Shown piece after piece: positions 42,201-50,719 of a stretch of DNA of 53,168 nucleotides (the first letter of the stretch is position 1; each line of letters opens with the position of its first letter). The notes below the pieces were generated by a model. The model ran no database searches and was not told the DNA's origin. It was given only the letters and a program-made list of their open reading frames with translations. Position numbers and translations under genes: made by a program. The stretch is from Myxococcota bacterium (GTDB lineage Bacteria; Myxococcota_A; Bradymonadia; UBA7976; UBA1532): the NCBI GenBank assembly GCA_018813065.1, contig JAHJCH010000044.1:1-53168 (forward strand), in the 5' to 3' direction.

Positions 42201-44323
42201 CAATGGGCGGGCGTGACGCGCCCCTGGGGGCTCGGCGGCGTCGGCGGCCGCTTGATGGGCTGCACCCAGACCCCATCGCGCCCTTGGAGCTGATCGATCA
42301 CCTCGATGTAGCCCGCCTCATCGCCCTTGAGCGCCTCGATGATCTCCAAGAGCGCGCGGGCGGCGTGGCCGTAGACCCCCGCGCGCGGCGCCAAGGGCGC
42401 GCTTGTCCCCTCGAAGGACAGCGCGCCATAGATCGGCGCGCCGAGGGCCTCGGCGTCGGCGCGGCGGCGCAGCGCCAAGACCACGGCGGCGTCATCGGGG
42501 GCGGCGTGGGGGATGAGCGCGGCGAGGGCGGCGGCGTGGACGGGGTTGTAGCCCATCTCCACGGCGCCGATCAGGGCCAGATCCAGCGCCCCGGCCCGCA
42601 GCGCGGCGACGCCGAGGCGCAGCGCCTCTAGGCCACCGCGCGCCTCGGCGGAGATGACGCAGCTGCCCCCCTGAAGATCGAGCTGGCTGTTGAGCCGGTT
42701 GGCGATGATGTTGGGCATGGTCCCCAGCACGCCCGCCGCGCCCAAGGGGGCGATGATCTGATCGCCCAAGGCGGCGGGGCTGCGCCAGCGTAGGCCGTAG
42801 CGGCACACCTCCGGGTCGGTGAGCATGGCCACAAAGGTGCCCGCGCGCGAGGGGCTCAAGTCCAGCCCCGCCGTGGCCTCCAAGGCGGCGGAGAGCAACG
42901 CCAGCTGCTGCGGTAAGGCCACCTCCAGATCCTTGGGCGGCGCGCCGCGCAGATCCCAAGGCAGCGTGATCGCCTCCAGGGGCGCGCCCGTCCGCGCCGC
43001 CAGGCCGACGATGACGATTTCATCCGCCCCTGGCGCCAGCGCCGCGCTCAAGGGGCTCTTGGGCAGGGGGATCTCGGGGTGATCCGCCTCCACGATCAGG
43101 TGAGCGTTGTTGCCGCCGAAGCCAAAGGCGGAGACGGCGGCGCGTCGCGGCCCGCTCCAGGGCGTCGCCGCGCCCATCACGCTCAAGGGGCGCCCCGCCA
43201 GGGCCGGATGCGGCGCGTCGGGGGGGCGCGAGGGCGGGTAGTGTTGGTGACGCAGGCCCTCGATGACCTTGATCAGCCCGGCGACACCTGCGGCGGTGAT
43301 GAGGTGGCCCATGTTGCCCTTGAGTGAGCCGATCTTGAGGCCCTCATGGCCCTCAAAGACCACCGCCGCGCTCTCGATCTCCACGGCGTCGCCCACGGGC
43401 GTCCCCGTGGCGTGGCACTCCAGGTAGGCGATCTCCTTGGGATCGAGGCCGCTCTCGGCGTAGGCGGCGCGCATCGCCCTGATCTGCCCCGCCTTGGAGG
43501 GCGCCAAGAGGCCCCCGTCGCGGCCATCATTGGATAAACCCACTGCGCGGATGACGCCGTGTATGGTGTCTCCATCGCGGCGAGCGTCGGTGAGGCGCTT
43601 GAGGACCACGAAGGCCGCGCCCTCTGCGGGGATCAAGCCGTCCGCCTCGGCGTCAAAGGGGCGGCTGCGGCCCGATGGGCTCATCGCGTTGAGCGCCGTA
43701 AAGCCCATATGTATAAACAAATCATCAGCGCGGTTGACCGCGCCCCCCAGCATCACCTCGGCCTCCCCCCGATGGAGGGCGTCGCAGGCGTAGCGGATGG
43801 CGTAGAGGCCGCTGGCGCAGGCGGCGTCAAGGGCGAAGGTGGGGCCTTGGAGGCCCAGCGCCTCGCGCAGCAGGAGCGCGGGCAGCCCCGACATAAAGCG
43901 ATCACGCGGATCAGGGGTTGGATCACCACGCCAGACCGCCTCGGCGAAGCGCGACATGGCGCTAGAGGGGAAGGAGAGGTTGCCCAAGATGGCCCCCGCC
44001 GCGCCGCGCGGCTGGCCCGCGTCCTCAAGGGCGGCGCGCGCGGCGTGGATCGCCAGCTGGAAGAGCGGATCGAGGCCCGTCAGCGTCGCCTCGGGGATCT
44101 TGAGCCCGCTGAGGTCGGGCTGAAAGTCGAAGACATAGCCGCCCCGCGCGTGGGCGACGGGATCAGGGCCGCTGAGCCGCGCGGGATCGACCCGCCAGCG
44201 ATCAGGGGGGGCCTCGCCGATGAGATCGGCGCCGTCGATGAGGGCGGCCCAGAGGGCACGGGGGCTGTCGGCGCCAGGCAAGACGCAGGCGCGACCGATG
44301 ATGGCGATGGGGTCAAAACGCAT
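39275..44323 (-). CDS. PfaC-like polyketide/fatty-acid synthase subunit (KS-CLF-four hotdog domains)
   Basis: The protein has 1682 residues. The ketosynthase (~1-420) has Cys169 in D-A-A-C-A-S-G, H-A-T-G-T near 307 and G-N-M-G-H-L. A chain-length-factor-like domain (~435-680) lacks the active cysteine. A Pro-rich linker follows (~695-860), with four E-I-T-P-P-T-P repeats. Then come four FabA-like hotdog units. The second (W-Y-F-K-G-H-F-K-N-D-P-C-M-P-G) and fourth (W-F-F-K-A-H-F-F-Q-D-P-V-Q-P-G) keep the catalytic His; the first and third do not, as expected for double-hotdog dehydratases. PfaC normally works with PfaA, PfaB and PfaD in polyunsaturated fatty-acid synthesis, but none is here. 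Confidence 0.87.
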   Translation of the reverse strand: MRFDPIAIIGRACVLPGADSPRALWAALIDGADLIGEAPPDRWRVDPARLSGPDPVAHARGGYVFDFQPDLSGLKIPEATLTGLDPLFQLAIHAARAALEDAGQPRGAAGAILGNLSFPSSAMSRFAEAVWRGDPTPDPRDRFMSGLPALLLREALGLQGPTFALDAACASGLYAIRYACDALHRGEAEVMLGGAVNRADDLFIHMGFTALNAMSPSGRSRPFDAEADGLIPAEGAAFVVLKRLTDARRDGDTIHGVIRAVGLSNDGRDGGLLAPSKAGQIRAMRAAYAESGLDPKEIAYLECHATGTPVGDAVEIESAAVVFEGHEGLKIGSLKGNMGHLITAAGVAGLIKVIEGLRHQHYPPSRPPDAPHPALAGRPLSVMGAATPWSGPRRAAVSAFGFGGNNAHLIVEADHPEIPLPKSPLSAALAPGADEIVIVGLAARTGAPLEAITLPWDLRGAPPKDLEVALPQQLALLSAALEATAGLDLSPSRAGTFVAMLTDPEVCRYGLRWRSPAALGDQIIAPLGAAGVLGTMPNIIANRLNSQLDLQGGSCVISAEARGGLEALRLGVAALRAGALDLALIGAVEMGYNPVHAAALAALIPHAAPDDAAVVLALRRRADAEALGAPIYGALSFEGTSAPLAPRAGVYGHAARALLEIIEALKGDEAGYIEVIDQLQGRDGVWVQPIKRPPTPPSPQGRVTPAHWPPPDPFPPPPRADHAAPWRPAGPSSMPPAPRLAPIMAVEPEITPPTPEITPPTPEITPPTPEITPPTPEIEGVMGRWGAYSAQLAALQGAFTAQSEALHAQFLATQARSVAALLTYAQNQAAAPLICAQNQAAAPPPEAPKREIRRARGPMRPSAPQITHHTPVIAHPTITQAAVKSEENSQASPKEITGPVFDRAALEIHASGAISTIFGPLFEGQDGYARQVRMPEPPLLLADRVIGLDATPGSMGKGTIWTETDVGSQGWYLNEGRMPAGVMIESGQADLMLISYLGIDALNRGARVYRLLACELTYAGQLPRPGETLRYDIHVDGHARHGDVRLFFFHYDCRVGDEIRLKVRQGQAGFFTDQELADSAGVIWSPEAAGFTPGARQDPPEGPPPPARLDDAQLEALSEGAIWRAFGPGWDRCQTHTATPKIQGGPMRFLREIVALDHQGGPAGRGYLRADSPITPEDWYFKGHFKNDPCMPGTLMFEGCLQAMSVYLISLGYTRQRDGWRFEPVPEETYHLICRGQATPSARQITYEVFVDEIIAGPLPTLYADILCTIDGLKAFYTRRMGLRLVPDWPLARRPELLDGVLDPRAVALEGLRFDYAAMLASAWGPPSHAFPGFERFDGARRVARLPGPPYHFMSRVIHVEGGAPGALRVGTTIELAYDIPPDAWYFRENGAATMPFCVLLEAALQPCGWLANFVGSPLTVDTDLSFRNLDGEGTLKAEILPSAETLRTRVTLTSLSRSAGMIIEGFKVRCFIGAEEVYTLETVFGYFPKAALENQVGLSTSEAQRAKLTTPSTLSVDLRAPSPRRGPRLAAPMLRMIDRVTGYWPEGGPAGLGAARAEKDVEAGAWFFKAHFFQDPVQPGSLGLEALLQLLQWVMLTQIDEAVEGHFEPIALGEALRWRYRGQVLPEDGVITTTLALTRLVRDEAGLTAWADGDLWIDGKRIYEAEGLAMRAILPARSLNR
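41990..42083 (-). repeat. 21-bp in-frame repeats in the PfaC-like linker
   Basis: Four identical or near-identical 21-base units (GTGATCTCCGGCGTGGGCGGC) encode the repeated E-I-T-P-P-T-P linker between the condensation and dehydratase halves. Repeat number could vary without changing the frame. Confidence 0.8.
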
Positions 44324-44400
44324 AGGCGTCTTTAACGCAATCGAGGCGGGAGTGGAACCAGGAGGGCGCTGTGAGGCGGTGGGCCGTCGATGGGCGCGGC

Positions 44401-44826
44401 TTAGGGGGCCTCGACGGGCGCGCCGTTGAGGATCAGCGCGTAGGTGATCTCGGCCTTGTCGCGCAGCATCGCCGAGACGCCGCAGTACGTCTCTCGTGAG
44501 AGGTCAATGGCCCGCCAGGCGCGCGCAGGATCGACCACGCCGTCGATGTGAAAGGTGACGGTGATGTCTTTGAGGATCTTGGGGTGCGTGTCGGCGACGC
44601 CGCTGCCCAGCTCCACCCGCAGGGCGGTGACGTCTTGGCGCATCTTGCGCAGGATCGACACGACGTCCATCGCCGCGCAGCCGCCCAGCGCGGGCAGCAG
44701 CAGGGCCTTGGGCGGCGGCCCCTTGTCTTGGCCGCCGACCGCCGCGTGGGCGTCGATCATAAAGCGGTGGCCGTCCAAGCTGACCTCGAAGGCCATGCCC
44801 TCTTTTAATTCCACGGTGCTCTTCAT
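44401..44826 (-). CDS. OsmC family peroxiredoxin-like protein
   Basis: The protein has 141 residues from ATG 44826. The longer frame to 44946 would run into sequence without an OsmC match. The two conserved redox cysteines are present, in L-G-G-C-A-A-M-D (residue ~50) and R-E-T-Y-C-G-V-S (~115). The family reduces organic hydroperoxides in the cytoplasm. It is divergent from the PilZ gene at 44903, with 76 bases between the starts. Confidence 0.85.
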   Translation of the reverse strand: MKSTVELKEGMAFEVSLDGHRFMIDAHAAVGGQDKGPPPKALLLPALGGCAAMDVVSILRKMRQDVTALRVELGSGVADTHPKILKDITVTFHIDGVVDPARAWRAIDLSRETYCGVSAMLRDKAEITYALILNGAPVEAP

Positions 44827-44902
44827 ACAGTGTCCCCCCGAAAAGGCGGTGTTGGGTTGCGGTCCTACTTTTATTCCTGTGGCGATCGATTGACGAGAGC
44901 TT

Positions 44903-45943
44903 ATGCGCCCCTCAGTTGAAGAGTCCCTGTCGGTCGGCGCCGTCACCTTGATGCACCTCGGCGCGCTTCAAGGGCGGCGCTTTAAGTCTGTCATCCGCGG
45001 CTGGCATCGAGATCACTACATCTCCCTCGATCGGCCCAAGGCGCCCAACGGCACCTATGTCATGCTCCAGCAGGGGCAGAGCTGCGCGTTTCAGTTCCTC
45101 CTCGACGGCCAAGCCTGCGCGTTCAACGCCGTCGTGCAGGGCTGGGATAACCGCGAGCAGAACCCGCTCTTGCGCGTGAGCTGGCCGGTGGAGATCACCC
45201 ACGTCAGCGTGCGCCGTCATCAGCGCGTCGAGGTGGACCTCCCCTGCGCCCTGCGGCTCAAGCGCGGCAGCGCCCGCCCCGCGCGCTTGACCGATCTCAG
45301 CCACGGCGGCTGTGGGCTGAGGCTGCAAGGCGCGGTGGAGAAGGGCGAGGTGCTCTTTCTCGATGTCAGCCGCCCCGATCTGGACATCACCGGGCTGAAG
45401 ATCAGCGTCAAGAACGTGCGCAATGTGGGCATGGAGACGATCCTCGGCTGCGCCTTCCTCCCCGATCAGCCCATCGCCCTCAGCGAGATCAGCTTCTTTA
45501 TCAGCAGCAGCCTTGAGCGGCTGCGCGCCGAGCCGCTCAGCCAACGCCGCGTGCTGATCATGGATGATCAGGGCGGCACCTCCGGGCAACTCCAGGCGCT
45601 TTTGGAGGGGCTCAGCCTCGATCCGCTCATCGCCTCCTCGGTGGTGGATGGCTTTCACCGCCTGCGCATCTGGTCGCCCAGCGTCGTGCTCCTGCGCGAT
45701 CAGCGCGCGGACATCGCCGGGGCGCAGCTCTGCGCGCTGATCCACGCCACGCCCGGCCTTGAGGGCCTGCCGCTGATCCTGTTTGGCAGCGCGGCGCTGG
45801 AGCGGCCCTATCCTCACCTCCTGGGCTTCTTCCCCGATCTCAACCGTCACACCTTCCCTGCGCTGATCCAGATGGTGTTGCGGATCTGCGGCATCGCCGC
45901 TCAGAGCGCGGCGCCAGGCACCGGCAGCGACGCGCCTGTGTAG
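44903..45943 (+). CDS. YcgR/PilZ cyclic-di-GMP receptor with a degenerate receiver domain
   Basis: The protein has 346 residues. The N-terminal ~95 residues resemble a YcgR-type flagellar-brake domain. The PilZ domain follows, with R-R-H-Q-R near 103 and D-L-S-H-G-G near 133, the two cyclic-di-GMP-binding motifs. The C-terminal ~215-330 is receiver-like (V-L-I-M-D-D-Q at the start), but the phosphoacceptor position reads L-L-R-D instead of L-L-D, so phosphorylation is doubtful. It probably controls motility or surface behaviour in response to cyclic-di-GMP. Its 3' end overlaps the opposing amidohydrolase gene by 43 bases. Confidence 0.8.
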   Translation: MRPSVEESLSVGAVTLMHLGALQGRRFKSVIRGWHRDHYISLDRPKAPNGTYVMLQQGQSCAFQFLLDGQACAFNAVVQGWDNREQNPLLRVSWPVEITHVSVRRHQRVEVDLPCALRLKRGSARPARLTDLSHGGCGLRLQGAVEKGEVLFLDVSRPDLDITGLKISVKNVRNVGMETILGCAFLPDQPIALSEISFFISSSLERLRAEPLSQRRVLIMDDQGGTSGQLQALLEGLSLDPLIASSVVDGFHRLRIWSPSVVLLRDQRADIAGAQLCALIHATPGLEGLPLILFGSAALERPYPHLLGFFPDLNRHTFPALIQMVLRICGIAAQSAAPGTGSDAPV

Positions 45944-47082
45944 ACCCGCCGCCCGTCGATCCACGTCTCCAATACGCGGCTGGCGATCTCCAACGGCGGG
46001 CCGCTCAGCCGCACCAGATCAGCGCGCAGCCCCGGCGCCACGTCGCCGATGATCCCCTCCAAGCCCAAGATCTGCGCCGCGTGGGTGGTGATCATCGCCA
46101 AGGCGCGGGCCGGTGGGACGCCCGCGCGCACGCAAAGACCCGCCTGCACGCTGAGGTAGCCGACCGGGATGATGGGGTGATCGGTCATCAAGGCCACCCG
46201 CACCCCCGCCGCGTCCAGGGCGCGGGCCGCCTCGAAGTCCAGGTGTGTCTCTTCCGAGTGCCCCAGGGTCTTGAACAGCGGGCCGAGCACCACCGGCGCG
46301 CCCGCCGCGACGATCTCATCAAGGATCAGATGGGCTTGGTGGGCGTGCTCCAAGACCAGCCGCAGCCCGTAGCGACGCGCGAAGCGGATCGCCGCCTGGA
46401 GATCATCGGCGCGCGCCGCGTGAGCGCGCACCACCAGCTCGCGGCGCAGGGCCTGGAGCAGGATCTCCAGCTCGGGCGCCTCGGGGGTCTCGGGTTTGAG
46501 GAGGCGACTCTGCTCATAAGTCAAGGCCGCCTCCATGCGCTCACGCAGGATCGCCGCCACGCCCATGCGCGTCAGCGGCGCCCGCCCCGCCTTGACGCCG
46601 TGGCTGAGCTTGACGTTGAGCCCCAGGGCGATCTTGAGCCCCGCCGGATCGCGGCGGATCATCTCATCGACGTTGCGCCCTGCGGTGGCGACGGCGACCC
46701 CTAACCCGCCGTATACATTGGCAGATCCAGGTAAGACGCCCACGGTGGTCACGCCGCCCGCCCGCGCCCGCGCGAAGCCCACATCGCCGGGCCAGATCCC
46801 GTCGCTGGCGCGCAGCGTCGGCGTCACCGGCGAGGTCATTTCATTGAGATCCTTTGACTCCTGAACAAACCCCTCGGGCATCAGGCCCAGGTGGGTATGC
46901 GGATCGATGAGCCCAGGGCAGAGGTGTTGGCCCCGCGCGTCGATGATCTCGGCCTCCGAGGCGTGGATCTCGCCGGTGAGCCCGACGGCGCGGATGAGGG
47001 GGCCGTCGATGAGCACGGCGGCGTTGGGCAGCGGGGGCTGATCCGGGCGATGCAGCGTCGCCCCTTGGAAGAGAATGGGCAT
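45901..47082 (-). CDS. Amidohydrolase, imidazolonepropionase-like
   Basis: The protein has 393 residues. The metal-binding H-x-H is in G-L-I-D-P-H-T-H-L-G (~65). Further ligand candidates lie in L-E-H-A-H-Q-A-H (~245), and the catalytic Asp is in M-T-D-H-P (~300). The C-terminus has the usual G-D-V-A-P-G-L-R-A-D-L-V closing strand. It should hydrolyse a cyclic amide or dipeptide-like substrate in the cytoplasm; no signal peptide is seen. It begins six bases after the gene at 47089-47421 on the same strand. Confidence 0.83.
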   Translation of the reverse strand: MPILFQGATLHRPDQPPLPNAAVLIDGPLIRAVGLTGEIHASEAEIIDARGQHLCPGLIDPHTHLGLMPEGFVQESKDLNEMTSPVTPTLRASDGIWPGDVGFARARAGGVTTVGVLPGSANVYGGLGVAVATAGRNVDEMIRRDPAGLKIALGLNVKLSHGVKAGRAPLTRMGVAAILRERMEAALTYEQSRLLKPETPEAPELEILLQALRRELVVRAHAARADDLQAAIRFARRYGLRLVLEHAHQAHLILDEIVAAGAPVVLGPLFKTLGHSEETHLDFEAARALDAAGVRVALMTDHPIIPVGYLSVQAGLCVRAGVPPARALAMITTHAAQILGLEGIIGDVAPGLRADLVRLSGPPLEIASRVLETWIDGRRVYTGASLPVPGAAL

Positions 47083-47088
47083 TCGCGT

Positions 47089-47421
47089 TCATCCATGGAG
47101 CGTGTAGCAGCAGCCTCGGCGCAGCGGCGCGCCCAAGGCAGAGAGGGGGCGGTCTTCTTCGTCCTCGACGACCTCGCCCCAGATCAGATCAAGCGCGTCA
47201 TGGGCGCTCATCGCCGCCTCGATAAAGCCGGTGAGCCGGGGCGTGAGCTGGCCCGCCTCGCCAGGGCTGGGATCGATGAGCAAGATCAAGAGCCCCTCGC
47301 GCCCGCTGAAGTGTCCACGGACGGGCAGGCGCCCCTCGATGAGCTGGAGTTGGTGTCGTCGCAGCGCCGCGCCCAAGGCGCCAAGGCGCCGCCGCTTGGG
47401 GAGGAAGAGGTAGATTTCCAT
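47089..47421 (-). CDS. Small hypothetical protein
   Basis: The protein has 110 residues, soluble and arginine- and leucine-rich, with alternating strands and helices (I-Y-L-F-L-P-K-R-R-R, L-L-I-L-L-I-D-P). It lies six bases before the amidohydrolase start, so it is probably in the same transcript. The GC-rich codon pattern (strong GC3) supports coding. Function unknown. Confidence 0.6.
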   Translation of the reverse strand: MEIYLFLPKRRRLGALGAALRRHQLQLIEGRLPVRGHFSGREGLLILLIDPSPGEAGQLTPRLTGFIEAAMSAHDALDLIWGEVVEDEEDRPLSALGAPLRRGCCYTLHG

Positions 47422-47457
47422 GAGCCTTGTCTAGCATCGCCGCGCCTCAGGATCGAC

Positions 47458-48108
47458 TTAGAACTCAATGATCATCGACAGCCGGGGCGGGATCTGGGCG
47501 GCGTCCTCTACCTCAAGGCGATAGTCGGGCTCGGAGAGCACGCGCAGCAGGCAGCGGCGCGCCTCAGCGTGGAGATCGGGGCCTTGCAGCGGCTCTAGCT
47601 GGTGATCAAAGACGCGGCCCCCATCGAGGCGGGCGCTCCAGCGCAGCGCGCCGGGCGCGTCAAGGCCCTCGACGCAGCGCGAGAGCCTCGGGCCTCGGGC
47701 CGCCACCTGGAGTTGGAGCTGGCTGAGCCAGCTGGGCGGCGGCGGCGGCCCGCCTTGGTGTCGCCCCCGCGCCTTGGCGTTGATGGGCTTGAGCGCAGGG
47801 CGCGTCACACGGCGGGGCGCGGCTGGGGCGCGGGTGGGCGCGCTGGTGGGCACACTGGTGGGCGCGCTGGAAGCCCTGCTGGGGCGCGGGGCGGGGTCTT
47901 CCAGGGGCGGCGCCTCGCAGCGCAGCAACAGCAACAGCAGCAGCAGTAACAGGAGCGTCAAGCGGCGGCGCAGGCGACGCCTGCGGGCGGTCGGCGTCGC
48001 TCGTGCGGCCTCGGCGGCGGCGCGCTTGGCGGCCTTGAACGCGCGTCGCCGCTGGCGCAGGGCGGCGCGTAGTTGGCGGCGGCGCGCCCAGCGGCTGGTT
48101 TGGCTCAA
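47458..48108 (-). CDS. Single-pass envelope protein with an AgmX/PglI-like C-terminal domain
   Basis: The protein has 216 residues. TTG 48108 is chosen because it overlaps the TGA of the upstream gene (TTGA). The N-terminus is very basic (Arg/Ala-rich, ~1-50). A run of leucines (~51-62) encoded by CAG/CTG-type triplets at about 47917-47952 then forms the membrane helix, and a Pro/Ala-rich linker follows. The C-terminal ~90 residues have the two-cysteine pattern L-S-R-C-V-E and A-R-R-C-L, with strands typical of TonB-like AgmX/PglI C-terminal domains. The role may be in envelope complexes or gliding-type machinery. Confidence 0.65.
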   Translation of the reverse strand: MSQTSRWARRRQLRAALRQRRRAFKAAKRAAAEAARATPTARRRRLRRRLTLLLLLLLLLLLRCEAPPLEDPAPRPSRASSAPTSVPTSAPTRAPAAPRRVTRPALKPINAKARGRHQGGPPPPPSWLSQLQLQVAARGPRLSRCVEGLDAPGALRWSARLDGGRVFDHQLEPLQGPDLHAEARRCLLRVLSEPDYRLEVEDAAQIPPRLSMIIEF

Positions 48109-49928
48109 TCGACGATCCTCCAGCCCAAGATCCAAGCGCCGTCGTGGCCACGCCAAGCCTCGGGGCGCAGCGTCAGCGGCGTAAACACGCTGGGCGTGTC
48201 TACCTCGGCGATCTGGAAGGGCCACGGCGGCAGATCAGAGGGGGCGAGGCGCAGGCTACCAACAAACACCGCCCGCGTGGGCGTCGCCGCGCGCGCCGCC
48301 GCCTCGCCCAGCCCCAGGCCAGACAGCGTGTCTTCGATCTGCGCTCGTAGCTCGGCCTCGCGGCCCTCGCCTCCGATGAGGAGATCGCTCATGGCCCGCA
48401 GCGTCGGGGCGTAGCGGGCGCGGGTCTGGCGATCTTGGGCTTGGAGGCGCTCGACAAAGCGGCGGATCAGCTGGGCGGCGTCGGAGGGGGCCTCGCTTCT
48501 GCGCGCGATCAGCGCGCTGAGGAAGCCCTCGGCGTCGCCGCGCGAGAGCGGGCGCAGGGCCTCTAAGCGCCGCCCCAATGCCCCACGCCCCCGCCGCGCC
48601 GCCGCGCAGCGCTCAAAGGACTCGGCGTCGGCGGCGAAGGCGGCGTGCCAGAGCTGGTCTTCGAGGATGGCGTTGAGATCGCCGCGCGGGGCGATGGCCT
48701 GGAGCGCGGCGAGGAGGGCGTCATCGACGCGGACCTGGGCGGCGACGAAGGACAGCCAGCGGCGGCTGAGATCCCGCGTCGCCTCGCCCGCCAGCCCGCC
48801 CTCGGACCAGCGCAGCGCGTGGGCCAGATCCCGCAGGGCCTCGCCGCGCGCCCCCGCCCCGAGGTGGTCGATGCCCCGATGCAGCGCGATCACCCCCCGC
48901 CCCCGAAAGCCACTCTCACCATCGAGCGTCAACAGCCGTCGCCCCCGCTCGCCCGCCCAGGCTTGGCGCCGCCGCGCAGGATCAACGCCCAGGTAGGCCA
49001 GCCAGCTGTGCAGCTCCACCCCCGCGCGCCGCTCGATGAGCCGGTCAATGACGCCAAGCAGCAGCGCCGGTGAGGGCTCGGCGCCTTGGGCGATGGCTTG
49101 GGCAAAGAGGGCCTGGCGCCGCGCAGGGCTGAGGTCCATCCAGGCCGTAGCGGGCCAGCTCAGCGCCTCCGTCAAGAGCTGGCCGTCCTCGGTGTCAGGG
49201 TCGATGGGCGGTGGCCCGCTCGGCGGCGCGGGGAGGCCCGCGCGTTTGAGCGCCCAACGCGCCTGTTGGGCCTCGCGCCGCGCTTGTCGCGCCTTGATGT
49301 CCAAGAGGCGCACGTTGAGATCAAAGACGCGGGCCTTGAGCACCGCGCCCCCACGCACCCGCGCAGGGTCGATGGTCCGCGCCGCGCCGCGCAGCAGGTA
49401 GCGCAGCAGCCGCGCGGTGACGGCCTTGTCGCGCAGCTCGGCCCAAGGGCGCTGGCGCGTCTCGATCAAGAGCCGGGTCGCCAGCCAGCAACCCCCACGC
49501 TGAAAGCGGACCGCGCGCAGCTCCTCCAAGTCGAGCACGTCATGCAGGGAGACGCCGCGCTGCTGGCGCCCATAGTCAAAAGCGCTGAACAGATCCGGGG
49601 CGCTGGGCGGCGGCGGGCTGCGGTGGGCGCGGGCGATGATGTTATGGGCGGCGATGGGCCATAGCCCCGCGCCGCCGTGGCTGAGATCGTCACGCGTTAG
49701 GCCATCAGGGCACAGCCCCAACACCCCCAGCGCCGCCCAGGTCGTCGAGCGCAGGTCGCCATCATGGGCGCTGACCAGGCCACGCTCGGCGGCGAGGGTG
49801 TTGCGCAGGAGCCAGAGCTTGAGCGCCTCCTCCGCCCGCCCCTCGCGCAGCGCGGCGCGGGCGTTGTAGTAGATCAGCGTCTGCGGGCTCGGCGCGCTGA
49901 GCGCCCATAGCAGCAGCGTGACCCACAT
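48105..49928 (-). CDS. Hypothetical membrane-anchored helical-repeat protein
   Basis: The protein has 607 residues. ATG 49928 overlaps the upstream stop (TGATG) and starts a hydrophobic segment (M-W-V-T-L-L-L-W-A-L). The rest is rich in Ala, Arg and Leu, with helical repeats of TPR-like character (A-R-A-A-L-R-E-G-R-A-E-E-A-L-K-L-W near residue 25), but no catalytic motif. It is translationally coupled to the genes on both sides. It probably acts in the periplasm as part of an envelope assembly. Confidence 0.65.
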   Translation of the reverse strand: MWVTLLLWALSAPSPQTLIYYNARAALREGRAEEALKLWLLRNTLAAERGLVSAHDGDLRSTTWAALGVLGLCPDGLTRDDLSHGGAGLWPIAAHNIIARAHRSPPPPSAPDLFSAFDYGRQQRGVSLHDVLDLEELRAVRFQRGGCWLATRLLIETRQRPWAELRDKAVTARLLRYLLRGAARTIDPARVRGGAVLKARVFDLNVRLLDIKARQARREAQQARWALKRAGLPAPPSGPPPIDPDTEDGQLLTEALSWPATAWMDLSPARRQALFAQAIAQGAEPSPALLLGVIDRLIERRAGVELHSWLAYLGVDPARRRQAWAGERGRRLLTLDGESGFRGRGVIALHRGIDHLGAGARGEALRDLAHALRWSEGGLAGEATRDLSRRWLSFVAAQVRVDDALLAALQAIAPRGDLNAILEDQLWHAAFAADAESFERCAAARRGRGALGRRLEALRPLSRGDAEGFLSALIARRSEAPSDAAQLIRRFVERLQAQDRQTRARYAPTLRAMSDLLIGGEGREAELRAQIEDTLSGLGLGEAAARAATPTRAVFVGSLRLAPSDLPPWPFQIAEVDTPSVFTPLTLRPEAWRGHDGAWILGWRIVD

Positions 49929-50719
49929 CAGAACGCCCAGCCCAGGCAGAGATCCCACTCCACGCCCAGGTTCATCTGCGTCTCCAACATCAACCCCAAG
50001 AGCGGCGTGGCCAAGAGCACCCGGTGGCTGAGGAGGAGCCCCGATTGAAAGTAAAGGTCGTTGCCCAAGCCCAGCAGCGCGACGTAGCGCGCGCGGTCGA
50101 TCAGCATCCCCGGCAGGCGCGCCCCCTCCAGGTTGTCCACCTCCTCATCGGAGAGCGTCCCCGAGATCCAGCTCGTCAGCGTGTCCTTGAGGTCCATCCC
50201 CGCCGTGGAGCCTGGGTAGAAGAGGTAGCGCAGCTGGGCGTGGGCCGTGAAGGTCAGCTCCACGGCGGGGAGGAGGCTGAAGGCCGGGGTGGCGACGCCC
50301 TCCGCCAGCGGGTAGGCCAGGCCCAGATCCAACTCAAAGCGCGCAGGCCGCCCCGCTTGGCGGTAGGGCGTCAGCGCCAATAGATCCGTGCTGGGCGTGG
50401 ACCAGACCCAGGCGTAGCTGAGGCCCAGCTCCAGCAAGAGGCCGCTGGTGGGCACCCGCAGGCGCGCCCCGGCGCGCAGGCTCTCAAAGTTGTTGAGCTC
50501 GGCGGGGAGGCTGAGGTGGGCGCCAAGCTGGGCGTCGCCCTCGCGCCAGTTAAAGCGGACACGCTTGGCGGCGTGGCCGATGGCCCGCTCCATCAGGGCG
50601 TCGAGGGGCAGGCGATGCGCGCCGTCTGGCGCGTCGGGTGGCAGATCGGGCGGCTCAAGGGGCGGCTCAAGGGGCGTTTGGGGCGCCAGTAAGGCCAGCA
50701 ACAGCAGGTTAGGGATCAA
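49928..50719 (-). CDS. Probable outer-membrane beta-barrel protein
   Basis: The protein has 263 residues. TTG 50719 gives a good signal peptide (I-P-N-L-L-L-L-A-L-L-A) and overlaps the upstream coding end by 11 bases. A Pro-rich linker (~15-45) follows, then alternating beta-strands (L-L-L-E-L-G-L-S-Y-A-W-V-W, F-E-L-D-L-G-L-A-Y). The protein ends in Phe (L-C-L-G-W-A-F), the classic outer-membrane insertion signal. It may form the outer-membrane part of the neighbouring lipoprotein complex. Confidence 0.68.
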   Translation of the reverse strand: MIPNLLLLALLAPQTPLEPPLEPPDLPPDAPDGAHRLPLDALMERAIGHAAKRVRFNWREGDAQLGAHLSLPAELNNFESLRAGARLRVPTSGLLLELGLSYAWVWSTPSTDLLALTPYRQAGRPARFELDLGLAYPLAEGVATPAFSLLPAVELTFTAHAQLRYLFYPGSTAGMDLKDTLTSWISGTLSDEEVDNLEGARLPGMLIDRARYVALLGLGNDLYFQSGLLLSHRVLLATPLLGLMLETQMNLGVEWDLCLGWAF

